A program made the position numbers and the translations under genes. Below the pieces are notes generated by a model, which was not told the DNA's origin, did not search any database, and worked only from the letters and a program-made list of their open reading frames with translations. DNA of 64,000 bases from Tachypleus tridentatus. Taxonomy: Eukaryota > Arthropoda > Merostomata > Xiphosura > Limulidae. Below are positions 1 through 11,699 of this stretch, piece after piece; within the stretch, counting starts at the first letter, position 1; each line of letters starts with the position of its first letter. The DNA is taken from assembly GCF_004210375.1 (NCBI RefSeq), contig NC_134834.1, positions 139,781,009 to 139,845,008 on the forward strand, written 5' to 3'.

Positions 1-691
1 TTGAAGAGTGAGCTTCAAGTTATGATTGATATAAGACATATGCCATTTGTAAAGTAAGTCAATAGTTAATCAAACCCGTGAAAAACAAAATGTTGTATAA
101 ACATGTGTTTTTATGTGACCTTTCACGTAACCAGAATCATAGTTAATAAGGAAGAAGTCAATTAAGAGCTAACAACTCCTACCCACAGTTTCATTACTAA
201 ATGTATAAACACATGAGGAATAAAACTTATTTTATTTTTATCGAATTCATTGTTTTTCGTTATTAAACTAGCTGATTTCAGAATATCATAGCAATATTAT
301 TTATTTATTTGTTGTTACACTTTAAGTAAAGCGTAAGGAATGTTTACTGATTCAAATATTTACGCGCTCTTTATTCTAAAGTTTGCTGACATAAAAAGGA
401 AAGCATAATTCAACAAACTCATAGAAAGAGCAATAAAGCTAACGACCGTATAAACAATGGATTGTTCGACATCATACGTTAAGTGACTATTATGTTTCTT
501 TACTTATCTGCTTATAATTAGTGTGTGAGTTTTCTTATAGCAAAGCAACATCGGACTATCTGCTGAGTTCACCGAGGAAAACCGAACCCTTAATTTTAGC
601 ATTGTAAATCCGTTGACTTTTATAATTAGTAATTAAACCACTTATAATTATATTTCACTTACTACTTATTTTTTATTTAGCGATAGTTACG
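1..691. other. AT-rich non-coding stretch
   Basis: No coding potential seen. The only recognisable item is a reversed type 2 SINE fragment at about 521-620. Confidence 0.6.
521..620 (-). mobile_element. tRNA-derived SINE, type 2, fragment
   Basis: It reads, on the minus strand, like the 3' two thirds of the type 2 SINE at 31613-31730: the box-B-like region followed by the tail that ends in CTATAAGAAAACAC. The 5' end is missing and several bases have drifted. Confidence 0.75.
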
Positions 692-1132
692 GTCAGGCAT
701 AGCCAGATGGTTAGAAAACTCGACTCGTAATCCGAGCGTTGTGGGTTCGAATACCCGTTACACGAAGCGTGCTCACCCTCTCAGCCTTGAGGGCGTTATT
801 ATGTAATGGCCAATCCTATTATTCTATATCTCAGAACGGCCAGTATGGGTATTAACACTTTTATTGATAAGGAAGGAACAACGTGTCGACCTTCCTAGGT
901 CATTTTTCTTAACCTGAAGATGACCCAAAACAGCCGTTCTGAGATACATTTTTATTTCAAGTGGGTTTCTCATCATCAAGAATCCTGCTATTCGTTGGTA
1001 GAAGAGTAGCCCAAGAGTTGGTGATGGGTGGTGATGACTGTCTTTTCTCTATTCTTACGCTGCTAAATTAGGGACGACTAATGTAGAATCCCTCTTGTAG
1101 CTTTTCGTGAAATTCTGAAAACAAACAAACAA
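692..1132 (+). mobile_element. tRNA-derived SINE, type 1, split by an insertion
   Basis: The type 1 SINE has a tRNA-like head that resembles tRNA-Lys (anticodon loop CTCGTAA where tRNA-Lys has CTCTTAA), a box B GGGTTCGAAT, a conserved body and a GTGAAATTC plus AAACAAAC tail. Here the body stops at 824 and resumes at 981. The 13-bp piece at 812-824 is repeated at 981-993 with two differences, so a 156-bp element has been inserted. Removing it restores the normal SINE body order. Confidence 0.85.
825..980. mobile_element. Penelope-type foldback inserted in a SINE
   Basis: An asymmetric inverted repeat: TATCTCAGAACGGC near the left end is answered by GCCGTTCTGAGATA near the right end. Only the right arm continues into the tail that ends GTTTCTCATCATCAAG. 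The same sequence flanks a GIY-YIG endonuclease fragment at 28636-29060, which ties it to Penelope-like elements. It is flanked by a 13-bp near-identical target duplication. Confidence 0.75.
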
Positions 1133-1391
1133 TAATTACCAACTCTAGGTTCCAGATACAGCTTAAGCAAAGCTTTTGGTGTATCAAAATAAATCAAGAC
1201 TACTGCATAGTGATGAATGTGGTCTAAATGTGTATTATTCCCATGATGAGACATGAAAATGTGGTAGCCAATCTGTGATGCAACTTCTGGTTTCAAGGAC
1301 TCTATGGCAGAAGGAAAGTTTTGTTCTTTGAAAAATTTAAGAAGATGGTGGCATCAGAGAATATAAAGGACCACAGCAAAATTGCAAATAC

Positions 1392-1456
1392 ACTGTTAAA
1401 TTCAGGACGGCTAGAGCAGATAGACCTCGTGTAAATTTGCGCGAAATTCAAAAACT
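1392..1456 (+). mobile_element. SINE type 1, 3' tail fragment
   Basis: It matches the last 65 bp of the type 1 body (AGGACGGCTAG to GCGAAATTCAAAAAC), with no head. Confidence 0.7.
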
Positions 1457-1479
1457 AAAGCAATCTTTTAAGTTATGTA

Positions 1480-1595
1480 CAAGCTACACAAAGGATTAAT
1501 TTTTCTCTGCTCACTATAAATATCAAAATCCGGTTTCTGTAGTTTGAAGTCTGTAGGCATGCCGCTGTACCTATGGGGTACTAATGCTTATTCAC
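1480..1595 (-). mobile_element. tRNA-derived SINE, type 3, degraded
   Basis: The type 3 family reads, on this strand, from AAGCACAAAGCTACACAA through a tRNA-like head with GAAACCCGG as reversed box B to CATACCGCTGTACCAC. This copy keeps the order with many substitutions. Confidence 0.7.
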
Positions 1596-2543
1596 CGAAC
1601 ATTCTAGAAAACTGTTTATTCAATTTATGTTATAAACTTGCTTCTCACCTATTATATTCAGTACGTTCTTTTTTCTTTAGAAATGAAAGTATTTAACTAA
1701 AATTTTCATAGAAAACTGTGTGCTGGTGAATCGTTAGAACTACTTCACGTTAATAATTAGATTAAATTGTTATAGCTTACTACTGTTCTAACAATATGTT
1801 GCCTATAAAATATATGGTGTTCAATAACAATAAGATATCGAAATGATGAGTTTTTTATAACTTTGGTGATAGATTATGTTGTAATATTGTTATTTACGTA
1901 GTAAGGTTTTCTTCTTTGGTTGAAACAAGTAGCGAAATAAAAATCATACTCAAAAATACATATTTTCATGAATGTACCTAAAGCTATAGAAATGACAAAA
2001 AAAAAGCCATAAAAACAAAACTTTAAATTGACAACATTTTGCTGGCTTTGGAAATCTTGCTAGTAGCATACATACCTATATTGCATGACAAGAGATAAGT
2101 TAAAGTTTGTACAATATTAATCAAAATATGTCATTCGATAGAGAATTTGTTAAAATATTAGGTAAATATAGTACAACAAAATAACATAGAAATACATATA
2201 TTCATAATTACATGATTTCAAACTAGAAACTGGTAAATAACAACTTGTCATATCTACTGTTCCATTAAAAGTAGGTGAATTTAACAACTTTCAGAGTCAT
2301 TTGTCATATCAGGTTTCCGAGATCTGAAATATCATTAAAAAAATAGAAAGTTGAAAAACTTTTGTCAGTGTTGTCGTTACATGTTAGTTTAAAATGTTCA
2401 CCAACATTTGATTGAAACTGACAAATCTTAATACTTGTTAACTCTTCATATTTTTTAAAGCAATACTTTTTTCATTTCTACAAATTTCACTTATTTTTTT
2501 AATGTCTCAGGTGTTGATTTATCATCTAACAGTGTAACATTGG
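1596..2543. other. AT-rich non-coding stretch
   Basis: No gene, SINE or clear inverted repeat was recognised here. Confidence 0.5.
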
Positions 2544-2652
2544 CCTCCCAGTGACCAAGCGGTATGTTCAAGAGTCGACACCCGTGGTATGCAGAACACA
2601 TATAGCCCATTGTGTAGCTTTGTGCTTAATATAAATAAACAAACAAACAAAA
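2544..2652 (+). mobile_element. SINE type 3, internally deleted
   Basis: The head (CCTCCCAGTGACCAAGCGGTATG) and the tail (GTGTAGCTTTGTGCTTAAT plus AAACAAACAAAC) are present. The middle of the tRNA-like part is shortened. Confidence 0.75.
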
Positions 2653-3433
2653 TTTAGCGTTGATGTTCTAGCGTTCAGTCTTCTCGAATAAGTGAGAACC
2701 GATTAGAGTGTCATTTTAATTTCCAACACAACGAACATATTAAACTCTCATTAAATAAACACCTGAATGATATGAAAATAATTTCCATTTCAACAAATCT
2801 TAGATATTTATTATGATAACGTAAGTTATCGAAATTTTAGTTTTCTAAACTGTAATTGATCATTTGTAATTTTACTATGTAAACGTTTTTATAATAAAAC
2901 ATGATTTAGTTCTTGTGTAAATAATAAACAGTTATAGTACTCTGGTGTTATTTTTCTAGCGCAGTACTTCCATAATCAGTGAAAATAAAAAAAATACAGT
3001 AGAATGGTAGTTAATACCTACTGCAAGATGATGCTGCCGTATAGGATGTTATACTAACTTGGAACTTAAAACAAACGCTTTTTTAAACTATACATTATAT
3101 TTCCTGTGGGTAAATGGGAAATAGTAGATAAAAACTGATTTTATTACGCATCACAATCACAGAAATAATAACTTTTGTTGTAAAAGTTATCTAGCATGTT
3201 TTTGAAGACTTTTTACGATTTGTGAAAGCGACATTCAACAGAGCGAGCGGTTTCTAAAGTACATTTTAAAATATTTTATTACATAAATTAAATAATAAAT
3301 ATTAAGTATTCAGGATCTCTTTTATAGAGTTAACAGTTAATACTGTTAATTCTACTGTTCAACAGCGGGTTTTCTATAAACATTTGTCTGACTCTTATGG
3401 TGGTTTTAAACTTGTCAGTAATATCGGCAAAAT
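2653..3433. other. AT-rich non-coding stretch
   Basis: No gene or known repeat seen. It runs directly into the minisatellite. Confidence 0.5.
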
Positions 3434-6400
3434 AATTATTTGAGTAGTATCACACGCTAACAACCATTATTTGAGTACTATCACACGCTAACAACCATTA
3501 TTTCAGCAGTATCACACGCTAACAACCATTATTTCAAAAGTATCACACGCTAACAACCATTATTTGAGAAGTATCACACGCTAACAACCATTATTTCAGC
3601 AGTATCACACGCTAACAACCATTATTTCAGTAAAATCACACGCTAACAACCATTATTTCAGCTGTATCACACGCTAACAACCATTATTTCAGCAGTATCA
3701 CACGCTAACAACCATTATTTCAGTAGTATCACACGCTAACAACCATTATTTTAGCAGTATCACACGCTAACAACCATTATTTGAGAAGTATCACACGCTA
3801 ACAACCATTATTTCAGCAGTATCACACGCTAACAACCATTATTTCAGCAGTATCACACGCTAACAACCATTATTTCAGCGGTATCACACGCTAACAACCA
3901 TTATTTCAGTGGTATCACACGCTAACAACCATTATTTCAGCGGTATCACACGCTAACAACCATTGTTTGAGAAGTATCACACGCTAACAACCATTATTTC
4001 AGTGGTATCACACGCTAACAACCATTATTTCAGCGGTATCACGCTAACAACCATTATTTCAGTGGTATCACACGCTAACAACCATTATTTCGGCTGTATC
4101 ACACGCTAACAACCATTATTTCAGCGGTATCACACGCTAACAACCATTATTTCAGTGGTATCACACGCTAACAACCATTATTTTAGCGGTATCACACGCT
4201 AACAACCATTATTTGAGGGAGTATCACACGCTAACAACCATTATTTCAGCGGTATCACACGCTAACAACCATTATTTCAGCGGTATCACACGCTAACAAC
4301 CATTATTTCAGCGGTATCACACGCTAACAACCATTATTTTAGCGGTATCACACGCTAACAACCATTATTTGAGAAGTATCACACGCTAACAACCATTATT
4401 TCAGCGGTATCACGCGCTAACAACCATTATTTCAGCGGTATCACACGCTAACAACCATTATTTCAGCGGTATCACACGCTAACAACCATTATTTCAGTGG
4501 TATCACACGCTAACAACCATTATTTCAGCAGTATCACACGCTAACAACCATTATTTGAGAAGTATCACACGCTAACAACCATTATTTCAGTAGTATCACA
4601 CGCTAACAACCATTATTTCAGCAGTATCACACGCTAACAACCATTATTTCAGTAGTATCACACGCTAACAACCATTATTTCAGCTGTATCACACGCTAAC
4701 AACCATTATTTCAGCAGTATCACACGCTAACAACCATTATTTCAGTAGTATCACACGCTAACAACCATTATTTTAGCAGTATCACACGCTAACAACCATT
4801 ATTTGAGAAGTATCACACGCTAACAACCATTATTTCAGCAGTATCACACGCTAACAACCATTATTTCAGCAGTATCACACGCTAACAACCATTATTTCAG
4901 CAGTATCACACGCTAACAACCATTATTTCAGCGGTATCACACGCTAACAACCATTATTTCAGTAGTATCACACGCTAACAACCATTATTTCAGCAGTATC
5001 ACACGCTAACAACCATTATTTGAGAAGTATCACACGCTAACAACCATTATTTCAGTAGTATCACACGCTAACAACCATTATTTCAGCAGTATCACACGCT
5101 AACAACCATTATTTCAGCAGTATCACACGCTAACAACCATTATTTCAGTAGTATCACACGCTAACAACCATTATTTCAGCAGTATCACACGCTAACAACC
5201 ATTATTTGAGAAGTATCACACGCTAACAACCATTATTTCAGCAGTATCACACGCTAACAACCATTATTTCAGTAGTATCACACGCTAACAACCATTATTT
5301 CAGCAGTATCACACGCTAACAACCATTATTTCAGTAGTATCACACGCTAACAACCATTATTTTAGCAGTATCACACGCTAATAACCATTATTTGAGAAGT
5401 ATCACACGCTAACAACCATTATTTCAGCAGTATCACACGCTAACAACCATTATTTCAGCAGTATCACACGCTAACAACCATTATTTCAGTAGTATCACAC
5501 GCTAACAACCATTATTTCAGCTGTATCACACGCTAACAACCATTATTTCAGCAGTATCACACGCTAACAACCATTATTTCAGTAGTATCACACGCTAACA
5601 ACCATTATTTTAGCAGTATCACACGCTAACAACCATTATTTGAGAAGTATCACACGCTAACAACCATTATTTCAGCAGTATCACACGCTAACAACCATTA
5701 TTTCAGCAGTATCACACGCTAACAACCATTATTTCAGCAGTATCACACTCTAACAACCATTATTTCAGTAGTATCACACGCTAACAACCATTATTTCAGC
5801 AGTATCACACGCTAACAACCATTATTTGAGGAGGTATCACACGCTAACAACCATTATTTCAGTGGTATCACACGCTAACAACCATTATTTCAGCGGTATC
5901 ACACGCTAACAACCATTATTTCAGCGGTATCACACGCTAACAACCATTATTTCAGTGGTATTACGCGCTAACAACCATTATTTCAGCAGTGTTACACGCT
6001 AACAACCATTATTTGAGGAAGTATCACACGCTAACAACCATTATTTCAGTGGTATCACACGCTAACAACCATTATTTCAGTGGTATCACACGCTAACAAC
6101 CATTATTTCAGCTGTATCACACGCTAACAACCATTATTTCAGCAGTATCACACGCTAACAACCATTATTTCAGTGGTATCACACGCTAACAACCATTATT
6201 TCAGCGGTATCACACGCTAACAACCATTATTTGAGAAGTATCACACGCTAACAACCATTATTTCAGCGGTATCACACGCTAACAACCATTATTTCAGCGG
6301 TATCACGCTAACAACCATTATTTGAGAAGTATCACACGCTAACAACCATTATTTCAGCGGTATCACACGCTAACAACCATTATTTCAGTGGTATCACACG

Positions 6401-7016
6401 CTAACAACCATTATTTCAGCGGTATCACACGCTAACAACCATTATTTGAGGTATCACACGCTAACAACCATTATTTCAGCAGTATCACACGCTAACAACC
6501 ATTATTTCAGTAGTATTACACGCTAACAACCATTATTTCAGCAGTATCACACGCTAACAACCATTATTTGAGAAGTATCACACGCTAACAACCATTATTT
6601 CAGTAGTATCACACGCTAACAACCATTATTTCCGTAGTATCACACGCTAACAACCATTATTTCAGCTGTATCACACGCTAACAACCATTATTTCAGCAGT
6701 ATCACACGCTAACAACCATTATTTCAGTAGTATCACACGCTAACAACCATTATTTCAGCAGTATCACACGCTAACAACCATTATTTGAGAAGTATCACAC
6801 GCTAACAACCATTATTTCAGCAGTATCACACGCTAACAACCATTATTTCAGCATTATCACACGCTAACAACCATTATTTCAGAAGTATCACACGCTAACA
6901 ACCATTATTTCAGCAGTATCACACGCTAACAACCATTATTTCAGTAGTATCACACGCTAACAACCATTATTTCAGCAGTATAACACGCTAACAACCATTA
7001 TTTGAGAAGTATCACA
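3434..7016. repeat. 31-bp minisatellite, about 116 units
   Basis: A continuous tandem array. The unit is 31 bp: a nearly fixed block containing CACACGCTAACAACCATT, then a short variable block. I counted about 116 units by reading the variable block. It takes a few states (CAGCAG, CAGTAG, TAGCAG, CAGCTG, CAGCGG, CAGTGG and GAGAAG with length variants). GAG-type units recur every 3 to 8 units. The word CTG, C(A/G)G, T(A/G)G, (C/T)AGC(A/G)G, GAG follows every CAGCTG-type unit. Units with A in the last variable position and units with G occur in separate blocks (G-type roughly at 3870-4520 and 5850-6440). A few units lose or gain 1-2 bases. No reading frame crosses the array. Confidence 0.97.
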
Positions 7017-7462
7017 TCTTACAGGTTACTTCCAATCTCTCTTTTTGTAATTTCTTTCTTGAAGGTTGATGCCCCTTGCACACCATCGTCTTGAAATTCA
7101 GACTAGATGATTGCACAATTAATTATATTTTCATCTTATGTGGGATTGGATAAACTATAGGCTTTGGCGATTGGTGATTTTCTTTTATATTTAAAATTTC
7201 AGAGCATTCGAAATAGCCTATTAAGATGTTTATCAACTGCTGCTCAGCCTGTTTTAGTTTTCTTGACAATATAAATATCTAACTTGTAGATTTTTCACAG
7301 TACTGTTAATGTATTGGAAATAATATATATCATATAAAAATGACAAAGTAAGAGTAATTTCTAAGCAAATTTCTCATTTTTCGTTTGTCATATCATCTTA
7401 TTCCAATCGTCACTATTATCTTCAAATTTACCATTTCTATATTTATACCTTACCAGTATTCA

Positions 7463-7585
7463 TGCCCTACGGTGAGACAGCAGTGATTTTAGGGATTCAC
7501 AACGCTAAATTTCAAAGTTGATTCCCAACGATGGACACAGTAGATAACCCTATGTGGCTTTCTTCTGAAACAACCAATCAACCAA
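7463..7585 (+). mobile_element. SINE type 2-like, degraded
   Basis: It follows the type 2 order: ATTCACAACGCTAAAT, box-B-like region, GATGGACACAGTAGATAACCC, ATGTGGCTTTCTTCT. The second part begins GGACACAGTAGA where the usual copies have GGGCTAAGCAGA, so it may be a subfamily. Confidence 0.7.
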
Positions 7586-7623
7586 TCAGCCAGTATTTAC
7601 ATATTATCTTAATCTATTAATAT

Positions 7624-7755
7624 TTTGTTTATTTGTTTGGAATTAAGCACAAAGCTACACAATGGTCTCTCTGTGCTCTGCTCACAACGGATATCAAAAC
7701 TCGATTTCTAGAGGCGTAAGTCTACAGATATACCACCGTACTACAGGTGGGGCCT
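7624..7755 (-). mobile_element. SINE type 3
   Basis: Near full-length type 3 copy in reverse, from the GTTTGTTTGG tail through AATTAAGCACAAAGCTACAC to the head ending TACCACCGTACTACAGGTGGGG. Confidence 0.85.
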
Positions 7756-9810
7756 GTTGGTATTTATACGCTCGTTTTCTAATACCGAACATATACAGAT
7801 ATTAATGTATTAAAATTAATTAATCGTCCTTAAATTATAGGCTAAATATCATTCCAACGAATACATGCGTTAGTTAGCTGATCTGAGTTGTCTTGAACAA
7901 AAACAATTTCACGTTACAATAATTTTCAATATGTTATAGTTAGTAGTATAACTATACTACTTCCCTCTATTATTATTATAATTACTTTTCATATAATTAA
8001 ATAATTTGTGGGAAGAACCTTAATACCAAACAAATGTAAGCAAGCATATTTCATATATTTCTAACTCATACGAAATGTACCACAAACATAAAATAATACG
8101 GATACAAACGAGTTGAAATGCTTAGCACATTATACAAATTATACTCTCACCTTTTCTAATTACAATAGTTTTCAGTTCATTTAATGGATAGACCTCATGC
8201 GATGAGGGTTAAGATTACGTTCATTGCTATTATAAATTGCGTTCTCGTCTCTAAGACACACAATAAATTACATAACTTCCTTTTGATGAACTTAAAGTGT
8301 TTTTATTTTATTTACTTACGTCAAGTCCTGTCATTTTATACTTATTTAAAATTTGAAACTTTTAATTGTGTTAAATGTTCAACATTTAGAGCACGAAATT
8401 GTTGCTTTTACTCTCTTGAAGAATAGGATTGTTTTAAAATAAGTACATACATATTTTTTGATAAATTCTAATGTTGCATATTATTTTAAATCTGAATTAA
8501 TGAATTACACATAACTTAAAAACTGAACTACAATTACTGCAACATCATGCTTCTTTATCTACAGGGTGCTCGAAACGACCGGGATCAGAGGCACATGGAG
8601 TGATCCACATGTTGTCCTCGTAATTAGAAACAAGTTTAGAATAACAGCAGGACTTACTCGACTATCTTATACTTTTACAGCGTTATAACCAGTCATGTAT
8701 CTGAAATTAAGAAAAGCTGCAAATCTGTTATGGTTATAGGTATTTCAAACACTGTGTATATGCCCAACACATAACCTATAAAGAGTCAGATTCAATTTCC
8801 ACTTTTAACTACTAGATGAATCAAAATTATTTATGATGAAACAGTTAAAATAAATTCAACGTGTCCTCTGTTTTTTTCAAGGTATTTAGCATATTTAAGC
8901 TATTTCACTTTTTACCAATTGACAAACTATACATGATTTGCTCGTTTATTCTTCATGAATAAACATGAATTTTTATTAGAAGCCCTCAATTCCTGAGCTA
9001 CTGGAAGTCAAATAACAAGTAAAATGAATGCAATTTTTAACGATAAAGCTTCGTGCCTAAAACAACTGTAAAAGACACGTATGCATTTGACCAATTAATT
9101 ATGATCCAAATCTATATTATTTTCCTTATTTTCATTTATCAGTTTTGAAAATTTATAGGGAATAACGTACATTAGAAATCGATAGGTTGTCTGCCAGGAA
9201 AAGTTTGATGAAAGTGGCTTGAATGATGCACTAAGATTAATTATTAAGCTGAGTGAAAATCGGAATGTTAACGTAGCCCTGAGAAGAGATCAATGCGAAA
9301 AAAATAGTGAATTTCTCTCATTTAATATTTTGTATCAGGAATTATTTTTGTATTGCGAATTGATATTTAGATTGAACAACTTGTTTTAACTTTAGCTAAT
9401 TATATGTAATTAATTCCGTAAGGTTGGGAAAAAAATGATCACTTCTAGTTTCTGATAGAGGTTTTAAACTGTGTACAAATTTATTCAGCGTTATTTATGT
9501 TATTTCAACGTAAAAACTCCATGTATAAATAGAAGATTTCAATAAATGAGCTAACGCTGCTTTTGAAATGTCCAACGTGAATCGTTCTGAATAATAAAAA
9601 CAGAAGAAAATTGGAAAATTCTCATTACATGTTTATGTACTGTTATTCTTATACAATCAAGCAATACATTGTTTGCAACATAAAAACCTAATAAAATAAT
9701 TTATTCTTTTACCTCATTCATCAGGTGAAAAAATTTGGTCTGCTCTGCAGTTTTAATTCCGTCTTAGACCATTAATGAAAGTAGAATTATAGTCTTCGTT
9801 CTTGCTGAAC
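7756..9810. other. AT-rich non-coding stretch
   Basis: No recognisable gene or repeat family. One open frame of 80 codons at 8184-8426 has no recognisable motif and I do not call it a gene. Confidence 0.5.
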
Positions 9811-10932
9811 GGCCAAGTATGGCCAGGTATTTAAGGCACACGACTCGTAACGTAAGGGTCGCGGGTTTGAATCTCCGTCACACCAAACACGCTCGATCTT
9901 TCAGCGGTGGGAACGTTATAATATTACGATCAATTTTAGTATTCGTTGGTAAAAGAGTAGTTCAAAAGTTGGCAGTGGGAGATGATGACTGCTAAACTAG
10001 AACGGCTAGCGCAGATACCCCTCGTGGAGCTTTGTGCAAAATTCAAAACAATCAAAAATTAAAATACAACAGTTATTTAGAAATACATCACAAAAATTCA
10101 ACATTTTTCTTTATTCTACCCTGGTGGAAAACATCTGATATACGTTACAAGAAAAACTTCCCTGTGTTCTATACTAATAAGTGCCAGTCTGGTGTAAAAG
10201 AGTTCTTAGAGTTTATTTTAAATTAAAGAAGATAGCGAAAGTAATAACTTCATTCTGAAAGTCTTGCCTGAATCAATGAAATAGCATGAGTTAAAAGAAT
10301 TTCAAATTGTAACCTTGGTATGTGATACCACTTTAAAACTAATCAGTTTTTAACTATAACATGCTACGCAGCTTTCCAGTTAAGAATGTCAATGTTTGAC
10401 GCAGAGTGCACATCAGTAAAAAATAATGATATTAGTTTCTAACTTTGTAATATTCACTTTCATGTTCTCACCACCATGTGTTCTATCACTTTCAAATTAA
10501 AGGCTCACTTTTGTTCAAAGGGATCCAGTAATTTGGAAACAAGTTAGATCTCAGGTATATTAAAAAATCTATGATTATATGGTAGTTTTCAATTCGAACT
10601 GATTTCCTTTACAGCCATAAATAGGTTCCCAAAATAATAGGACATTCACCTACACACCTATTACGGGGTAATTCTGACTTTATGACTAACAGAGTTTGTG
10701 AGAAATAAATAAATAGGTTGTATACAATTATATAAAAATAAAATAAACAATTTTTACTCAAACATCACAATGTATGCATTTGGTTGATATGACAGTTCGT
10801 CGTTTTTGGCGTATATAGAATACTTTCAGACTGCCTAAGTCTCACTTTGCTTGGTTACAATGGTAAGAACAGACTTGCACAGATCTTCATCCATATGACA
10901 GATTATTATCATTTGAAAACAGCTTCCGTCCA
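9811..10932 (+). repeat. 1.1-kb SINE-headed repeat, copy 1
   Basis: The unit starts with a type 1 SINE (9811-10058) and continues for about 870 bp of unique non-coding sequence that recurs at 32440-33325. I find about a dozen differences in that part. The first 180 bp of the SINE differ far more between the copies (roughly 25 differences). Both copies share diagnostic SINE changes (GCTCGATCTTTCAGCGG, a shortened GATGATGACTGCTAAAC), so the SINE belonged to the unit before it was duplicated. The right end abuts the Penelope remnant. Confidence 0.9.
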
Positions 10933-11690
10933 TGTTCATGCACAACGTGCAGCTTTACAGCCATTTGTTGGGAATATATGTTATGCAGCAGTATATGGTT
11001 TCGTGATTTTTTGATTAGTGAGATATATTTACTTTTGTTGGTTGATTTTGCTTTCTGTCTAAGTGTGTGCGTATAATATTTTCTACAGTTTGTGGAGGAA
11101 ACTTATTGATGTTGATGAAGTATTGTTTTATTTTGTCTAATTCATCGTTAATTTTATCTGGTGAACATAGTTTTATGGCTGTGTTTATTTGGTTTCTTAG
11201 TATGTTGAGTTTTTGTTTTGTTTCATGTGCTGAGTCCCAAGAAATGTATAGTTCAGTATGGGTGATTTTTCGGTGGATTTCTGTTTTAAACTGTGTATCT
11301 GTTCTTGTAATTTTGAGGTTAACAAATGATATTTGATTGCTTTCTTCCTGTTCACATTTGAAGTTGATGTTGGGATGTATAGAGTTAATGTGATTGAAAA
11401 AATTAAGTTATGTAAATGTAAATCCCATAACCGTGCCATCTACATATCTGTACCAGTATAGTGGTGGATGTAATGCTGTGTTAGTCGCTTGTGTTTCAAA
11501 TTTTATCATAAAAATAATGGCTAGAACTTGCGATACTGGATTGCCCATGCTTAGGCCATTTGTTTGTATATAGTTGTGGCTGTTGAACATGAAGTTTGTC
11601 TTCATCATGGTGAATTCTACGAGGGTTGCTAATTGGTTGCTGGAAAAAGAAATTTCTCATCCCAAACGAGCCGTTTTTACATATAGATAA
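10925..11690 (-). pseudogene. Penelope-like reverse transcriptase remnant
   Basis: Reading the minus strand from about 11645 gives a Penelope-type reverse transcriptase core. It contains an ATLVEFTMMKTNF segment, then QTNGLSMGNPVSQVLA (the conserved QT.G..MG.P.S..LA block), then WYRYVDGTV. The family's catalytic YVDD is YVDG here, so one of the two metal-binding aspartates is lost. The same frame continues about 165 codons through the thumb-like region (INSIHPNINF, FPPQTVENIIRTHL, IYCCITYIPNK), interrupted by TAA/TAG stops. Upstream (11650-11690) is a short stretch of the Penelope terminal repeat (AAAAACGGCTCGTTTGGG). The N-terminal part and the C-terminal GIY-YIG domain are missing. Clearly non-functional. 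Confidence 0.88.
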
Positions 11691-11699
11691 TTCCATGCG

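Noticed and set aside
3434-7016. CRISPR array
   Set aside because: The repeats are directly abutting 31-bp units with no unique spacers, there are no cas genes, and the genome is clearly eukaryotic. It is a minisatellite.
10032-10226. 64-codon frame inside the 1.1-kb repeat
   Set aside because: Other parts of the unit are non-coding, and the frame has no motif.
11067-11336. 89-codon plus-strand frame
   Set aside because: It is the complement of the Penelope reverse-transcriptase remnant, which gives a much better protein match on the minus strand.
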